NCBI GenBank assembly: GCA_947034885.2 | Contig: OX344749.2 | Span: 32,235,182 to 32,299,181 of the forward strand | Direction of reading: 5' to 3' | DNA from: Thuidium tamariscinum | Lineage: Eukaryota; Streptophyta; Bryopsida; Hypnales; Thuidiaceae | DNA length: 64,000 nucleotides | Shown: positions 58,800-64,000 of the stretch, in pieces | Position numbering within the stretch: the stretch's first letter is position 1 | How the letters are laid out: each line of letters starts with the position of its first letter | Notes under the pieces: model-generated | Told to the model about the DNA's origin: nothing | The model's database searches: none | The model's input: only the letters and a program-made list of their open reading frames with translations | Translations under genes and position numbers: made by a program

Positions 58800-60614
58800 A
58801 TCCGTTCTTCCCAGTGAAATCAAGTGTCCAGCACATTCATCCACAAACAAGGTTTTCAGGAAAAGTAAATTCTTTCAGGAATTTTTTATAACCTGGAGAT
58901 CTCTTGGTTGTTTTAATAGAGAAAAATAATCCATTCCCTATCCCCACTTCATTCAAGAATATTTAGAGGAATATTGCAATAAACTATCATTCCTTATCGG
59001 ATGTCCAAAAATTTTACCAAAAAAATATTAAAAAATTGAAAATCAACCCATATGCTTGGCCTATGGTATAAATAGTGAAATTTGTTATTTGCCATGGATG
59101 AAAATTGTAATTTAATATTTGGAATTGGAGATTTCAAAACAAGTAGGAGAAGTTGCAACATAGAAAAGAAACCATCTATTGGGAGACCCAAGCACATGTC
59201 TAAGCTACAATAATTCATCATTTTACCTTAATAAGGATTTCTTCCAAAAAGAACTTTTGTGGCACCTCATTGTTTTAGAATAGTAACATATTTTCTAATA
59301 CACTTGAAGGATTTTATTCATGTGGCTAATTACATTTCACTACTCCAAACAATTCAATTGGTGTAATTCTTGCTTTATATTTTAATTTTCAACTAAAACA
59401 AAATTTATTTTGAAAATTTAAAATGACTTTAGTACAAAGAAGGTACTCCCTTCTTTTCATATTTATCTACTGAAGAAACAATTGAAATGATTTTTAGTAG
59501 CTAAATGCAAAATGAAACAATTAGTATATCTTGCACTAATTGAATCAACTTCACTAGTAAAGCTCTAATTTTGTTGAAGACAAAGGCAAAGCTACGCTAA
59601 TTTATGGCTTATTATTAAGGGCACAAACCTAATATTACTACAAAATTAGTTGATTTTGAAAATCAATACAATATAGTAGTATTTCAACAAGAATTGATTT
59701 GAATGTATTCAAATAGTGTAACTATATAAACTAGTAGTATAATAACCTCTTTACAACAATGCATAAAAGTAGTCCTAGACCAAGTCTTATTTTGATCTTC
59801 AATTGACAAACAAAATCTCCTTAAATTCTACTATGTAATTCCTCAACCACCTTGCAAAACATCACTTCAAAAATCATTGGAATTGCTTTATAAGATTATT
59901 GGCTCATTTTTGTTTAATTGCTAAATTGCAATCACCAACACAATTGGACTTCCAACATATTTTATAAAGTACATATAATCTTGTCATTTTATGCATTCAT
60001 TGTGTCATTGTATGTCTATGCTTTGCTGAAAAGATTATGATTTGTATCACAATCCCAACATTTGAACACTTTCATGAGATCAAAACAAAAAGTGATATTC
60101 ATAAAAGTAAAAGCAACTTTATTAACTAAAATTGTTTTTTAAGAACACATAGAGCTTAGTACTCTTTACAAGAATTTCAAAATGGTCTGGTTTAATATGG
60201 CCAAATTTCACTGACTTCAAAAAAAAAATTTCTTCAATATACTCAAAATTTATGTTCCTCTCGCGTGTCATTGTATCTTGAATATCAAACCTTACTAAAA
60301 TATGTGAAGTAATAAGAATTGATACATTTGTAATAAAGAGTATCATTCAATTGTCTAACCGGAGTATTGCTAAAACCTATTTCCTAACATTCATTCAGTT
60401 TCGCACTTTTTTATTTTAATAATCATAAAACTACTCCATAGATCACAAGCATACATTGACTAGTCTGTAGCATTTACTTGAAATTGTCTCGTGGCTCACT
60501 CCACGATCACTTTCTTGATATTCCGGTGCAAGAAAATCAGAAGGCATTTGCCGAAGTCGATTTATTTGGTGGCATCTTTACAACACATTAAAGCGTCTTG
60601 CTTGTGAAGTTACA
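58800..60614. other. AT-rich intergenic, nothing recognised
   Basis: This region separates the gar2-related promoter from the 3' end of SUF4-like copy B. No repeats or genes were seen. Confidence 0.5.
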
Positions 60615-60906
60615 CATTTGCCTGATAAAAAGAGTCGTTGCTTCGCACTATTCCAACAAGATTCGTCGCCTCAAACAAATTCTACTCCCAAAATAAAATA
60701 CACCATGAATTCAATACAAGGGTGAAGAAATCACAGGCGACTGAATCAAGAGGTTCACGCTCCAGTGGCAAATCCAAGTCGTTCCTTCCGACAGATCACG
60801 GAGAACGACTGGCATCACGAGATGAAGACATTACTTTGCAAATGTCACCACCAAAAAAAGTCTTCTCCACCCTCCAAGGTATGAAAGATCGTGCGCAAGC
60901 AAAAGC
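60615..60906 (-). other. 3' UTR of SUF4-like copy B
   Basis: On the minus strand this aligns with 13320-13610 behind copy A. A 90-codon forward frame (60638-60910) runs antisense through it and into the last codons of copy B; it has no counterpart in copy A and is not a gene. Confidence 0.6.
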
Positions 60907-63900
60907 TTAAACATGAAAACTCATGCGCCCCGCCAACCTGCCTTCTAAAATTCTCTTATCAATTGCATCATCAACAGAACTCATCTGCACGCACAAAAAA
61001 ACCATGTTAAGATTACAGCATCCAATGTATCAAATCCGTCCTAAGTCCATCTTTCATGCAGAATATCAAGCACTACCAGATCCAGTGCGTGGATAACACT
61101 ACGACAAGGCCTTTCGCTTACCTGCATTGCCTCGTCGAAAGCCTGATACTTCTGCAAAGATGCCCTCCGCTCCTCCTGCAATAGATTCAAACGGTGAGAT
61201 GCTATGAGCAACTCACAATCACTAAGGGCAGTAGACCGACAAGTCAACTGTGAAAGTTTGGGACATCAATGATGCTGGAAACCCCCAAGCAGGCAGCAGG
61301 GGACAAACTGAACTTACCATGGACAAAAACTCGTCGTCCCAAACTAGATAAACCTCGTTCGTAACCCCAGCTGGCCCTGGTGGCCTGTTTGAAATAACAG
61401 GTGGGGGTCCTATCGATGGCCCACCGGTGTTGGGCCCCGACGAGTACATGTGGCTACTCAGCGGGGGGGGAGGTGGCCCACTCATACCTGCACGTCATTG
61501 CCAAAAAAATCAGAACTCAATATGCTACCCAATAGTACAGACCAAGCCACAGCGATACTAAGATTTTCATACACCTAACAAAGCACTTGCTCGATCCAGA
61601 GAACGCACGCTCTAAAGTAGTCCCAAGTATCCCAAACAGGCTATGACGGAATTTCTCCACACTAACGGAACCAAACAACCTACCAGAAAACAGAAACCAG
61701 AAATCACCGATAAATTTTTTTTACCTCCGTTCGGTACAGAAGGGGAAACCCGTGCGTTCACACCCACACTATTGCTCATCGCAGGGGAACCTCCAGCTGG
61801 TGGAAATGAAGGTGACATGCCAGGACTTCCACTCAAGCTTGATTGATTCCCGTCACCACTAGGCGGAGGTGGTTTCACAAGTGGCCCAGCCGAGCTGTAT
61901 GGCGGAGGAGGAGGTGGAGGAGGCCCGTTTGTGGGCTGACCTACAGGAAACAACGGTCGAAGCGCAGGGGTAGCTGAACCTGCAGGCAGAGGAGGGCGAA
62001 TAGGAAATAGAGGTTGGGAAGGAGGTCGAGAAGGACCCAGCGGAGGGGGAGGTCGTTGGCCCTGTATAGGAAAAAGAGGCTGCGGAGGCTGACCCATGCG
62101 AGGTGGACCTGCTTGTCCAGGCACAGGACCCCTCCACATATGCAGAGGGGAAGGTTGTGGCAGCCAGTTCGGAGGTGGTCGAGGACTCGATCCTGGCGAT
62201 GCTCGGTACCTGCAAACAGACAACCAGTCAGATGACTCCCACGTCCCCTATTCGAGAGCTCTCAAACCCTCACAAAGCTGGAAGACATCCTTGTACCATG
62301 ATCACGAAAATGAGGCAAATTAAGCCTGCTCGTAAGACAACCAATCAAGTGAATCCAAAAGATTCTCTGATCCTTGAGAAAACAATGCCGGAAAACTATA
62401 CCCAACACCAAAATGTTCACACCTAGAATCGGCAATGCGTGCAGAAGATATGTCGCCTATCTAGACCTAGACTCGACAAAGAATGACCTACGCACCTTGC
62501 GTGTAAGCATGCATCCATTAACACCTGGAAAAACAGACAAGCAACGCATTGTAAGGGTTCGAAGAATAACTTACATAGGCTGCATTGCAGTATACATTGG
62601 TTGTGGGGCCATACCAAGAGCATTCGGGGCCATCATACCGCCTCCCACATAGGGTAAGGACGGAGGGACCTCCACCTTCGCAACCTTTGATGGGTTCTCA
62701 TCCTCTGCGTGAGCCGAATCTCCCAATCGACATTAACAACGAAACTCTCTTCAAACAAAACTACTGCAACACAACTACGCACTACCATTTGCAACCTTTG
62801 CACTAACACACTCTCCAATGCCACGCCCCAACGTAGCACATTGCCAAGCAATTCCAAACAACAACTCGCCATTCATCACTCACACCTCAGGGAAATTCTG
62901 AATCGACGATGCCCAAAGATCATCACAAACCAAAAGCTTGCAATGTAATGTGGGCATTCATGATACGTCGCAAGCAAAACTTCTCAACACGACGACACGA
63001 GGAGTGGATAGGAATCGGCTAAACTAGGAAACAGTAGACACGGAAAATGGTCCAGAGGATGCTTCTAGTCCCTCACAGACCACTACCGAAATACAGGAAC
63101 AAAAACACCGAGTTGCAATCGTAGAAACAGGAAGCTGATCTACATACTGGAGCGCTGCATTGGAGGAGTGCACACGACCTGACGACAAGTCCAGACAACG
63201 AAAGGTCGCGTATCTTACTGAAATAAAGACAAGCTGGCATGATCTCGGGTATCAATCCAGACAATCTTTCCAACACTTGCCGGTCATGTTATTTGCATGC
63301 TACAATGTCAACATTCCAAAGTAACTACATAAACCAACACCATGCCGACAAGAGTGGATCGCTTGAAGGACGTACCATCGTTATCCCCATCATGAGCTGC
63401 AAGGATGTCAGCTGGTATTCCCTCCATACCATATATTTCCAAATCAGTCATCGTTTCCCTTTCAGGTTTCGCATTAGGTATCCTACACATCACCGACGAT
63501 AGGTCAGGTTCCACAAGTGAACACCACGTCAATACCACACCTATAGTGCTCACAATTGCGTTAAGAGACAGAACTGTACTGAAATCGAGCTGGACCGAGA
63601 GACAACAAGAAGTCGTGCAAACGCAAGAACGCACTGCGACCGAGGATACATTCTAGCCCTAAAATCATCTTGGCCCCTTCTCGCTGCTTTTAATCACGAC
63701 GTACAATGTAGCTGAGCTGCTTGTGAGGAGTCTCCCTAACAACAAATGAAGGGAGCGAGCTAAAACGAACAACTAACACTGCAAGATGAGAGACACTTCG
63801 TCAAGTTCCAACCTCAGCACGTTGGACACTCTCGAATTCTGCAATCAGTCGTTCCGTAATCTCCGTATCACAGGCTACCAATCACGCTCAGAGAGAACGA

Positions 63901-64000
63901 AGTCTAAACTCTCAAGACAAATACACGACGTTTCCTCCTAATTAGGGTTGAGTACCACACGACATTGGTACGCAGATTAATTCCAAGAACTCGCCCCCGC
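60907..64000 (-). CDS. SUF4/BuGZ-like protein, copy B (5' end outside window)
   Basis: Six exons on the minus strand: 63376-63482, 62575-62704, 61725-62209, 61318-61487, 61122-61175, 60907-60984, each matching an exon of copy A, with lengths 107, 130, 485 (A: 488), 170, 54, 78. The zinc-finger exon would fall near 64.1 kb, beyond the edge. The frame is intact: [16 protein letters not shown], proline-rich exon (one SQPP repeat fewer and a run of eight prolines instead of six), [46 protein letters not shown], and RRMSF-like end [10 protein letters not shown]. Introns 1, 2 and the start of intron 3 are nearly identical to copy A, whereas intron 5 is unrelated in length and sequence. Both copies look functional. 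Confidence 0.93.

Noticed and set aside
58330-58801. Open frames of 130 codons on both strands
   Set aside because: Strong purine/pyrimidine strand bias removes stops; the region fits the leader/promoter of the gar2-related gene better.
60638-60910. 90-codon forward frame with protein-like composition
   Set aside because: It is antisense to the 3' UTR and last codons of SUF4-like copy B, and the matching region of copy A does not keep the frame.

Overview
This window looks like nuclear DNA of a land plant, probably an early-diverging one such as a moss. That is inference: the recognisable genes are plant-type and intron-rich with GT..AG introns, and they sit as GC-richer islands in very AT-rich DNA full of small inverted-repeat elements. 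No retroelement polymerase, rRNA, tRNA, CRISPR array or bacterial feature was seen.

Four genes are well supported. The 3' part of a quiescin sulfhydryl oxidase (QSOX, + strand) is at the left edge, ending at 1955. A SUF4/BuGZ-like two-zinc-finger protein (+ strand, 9815-13319, seven exons, 405 aa) is complete. A second SUF4-like copy lies inverted at the right edge (- strand, 60907 to beyond 64000; first exon outside the window). A plant-specific 'gar2-related' coiled-coil protein (- strand, 53807-57141, seven coding exons, 706 aa) lies just inside the second SUF4 copy and probably has a 1.25-kb leader intron containing three decayed tandem repeats. A GC-richer island at 40.1-43.4 kb holds exon-like frames that I could not identify.

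Most of the rest is DNA-transposon debris. At 15.8-23.5 kb, long inverted repeats enclose a broken, intron-containing Plavaka-type (CACTA superfamily) transposase gene. Next to it (23674-25410) is a practically perfect 868-bp-arm palindrome carrying the zinc-finger N-terminus of the same transposase in both arms. A second foldback element (50146-51534, internal repeats of about 175 bp, 6-bp target duplication) is nested in a TTAA-flanked element. Other families are: TTAACCC-ended (piggyBac-like) elements at 44-53 kb, six short foldbacks with CACTA-like ends, three elements ending in TTGCAAGAAA, two inverted copies of a 300-bp MITE, an Emigrant/pogo-like MITE, and single foldbacks at 8.7 and 9.0 kb.

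The main points of interest are the two large palindromes (possible sources of long hairpin RNA), the SUF4 pair whose introns are nearly identical up to a sharp boundary, as expected after gene conversion, and a MITE inserted at the end of an unidentified reading frame.
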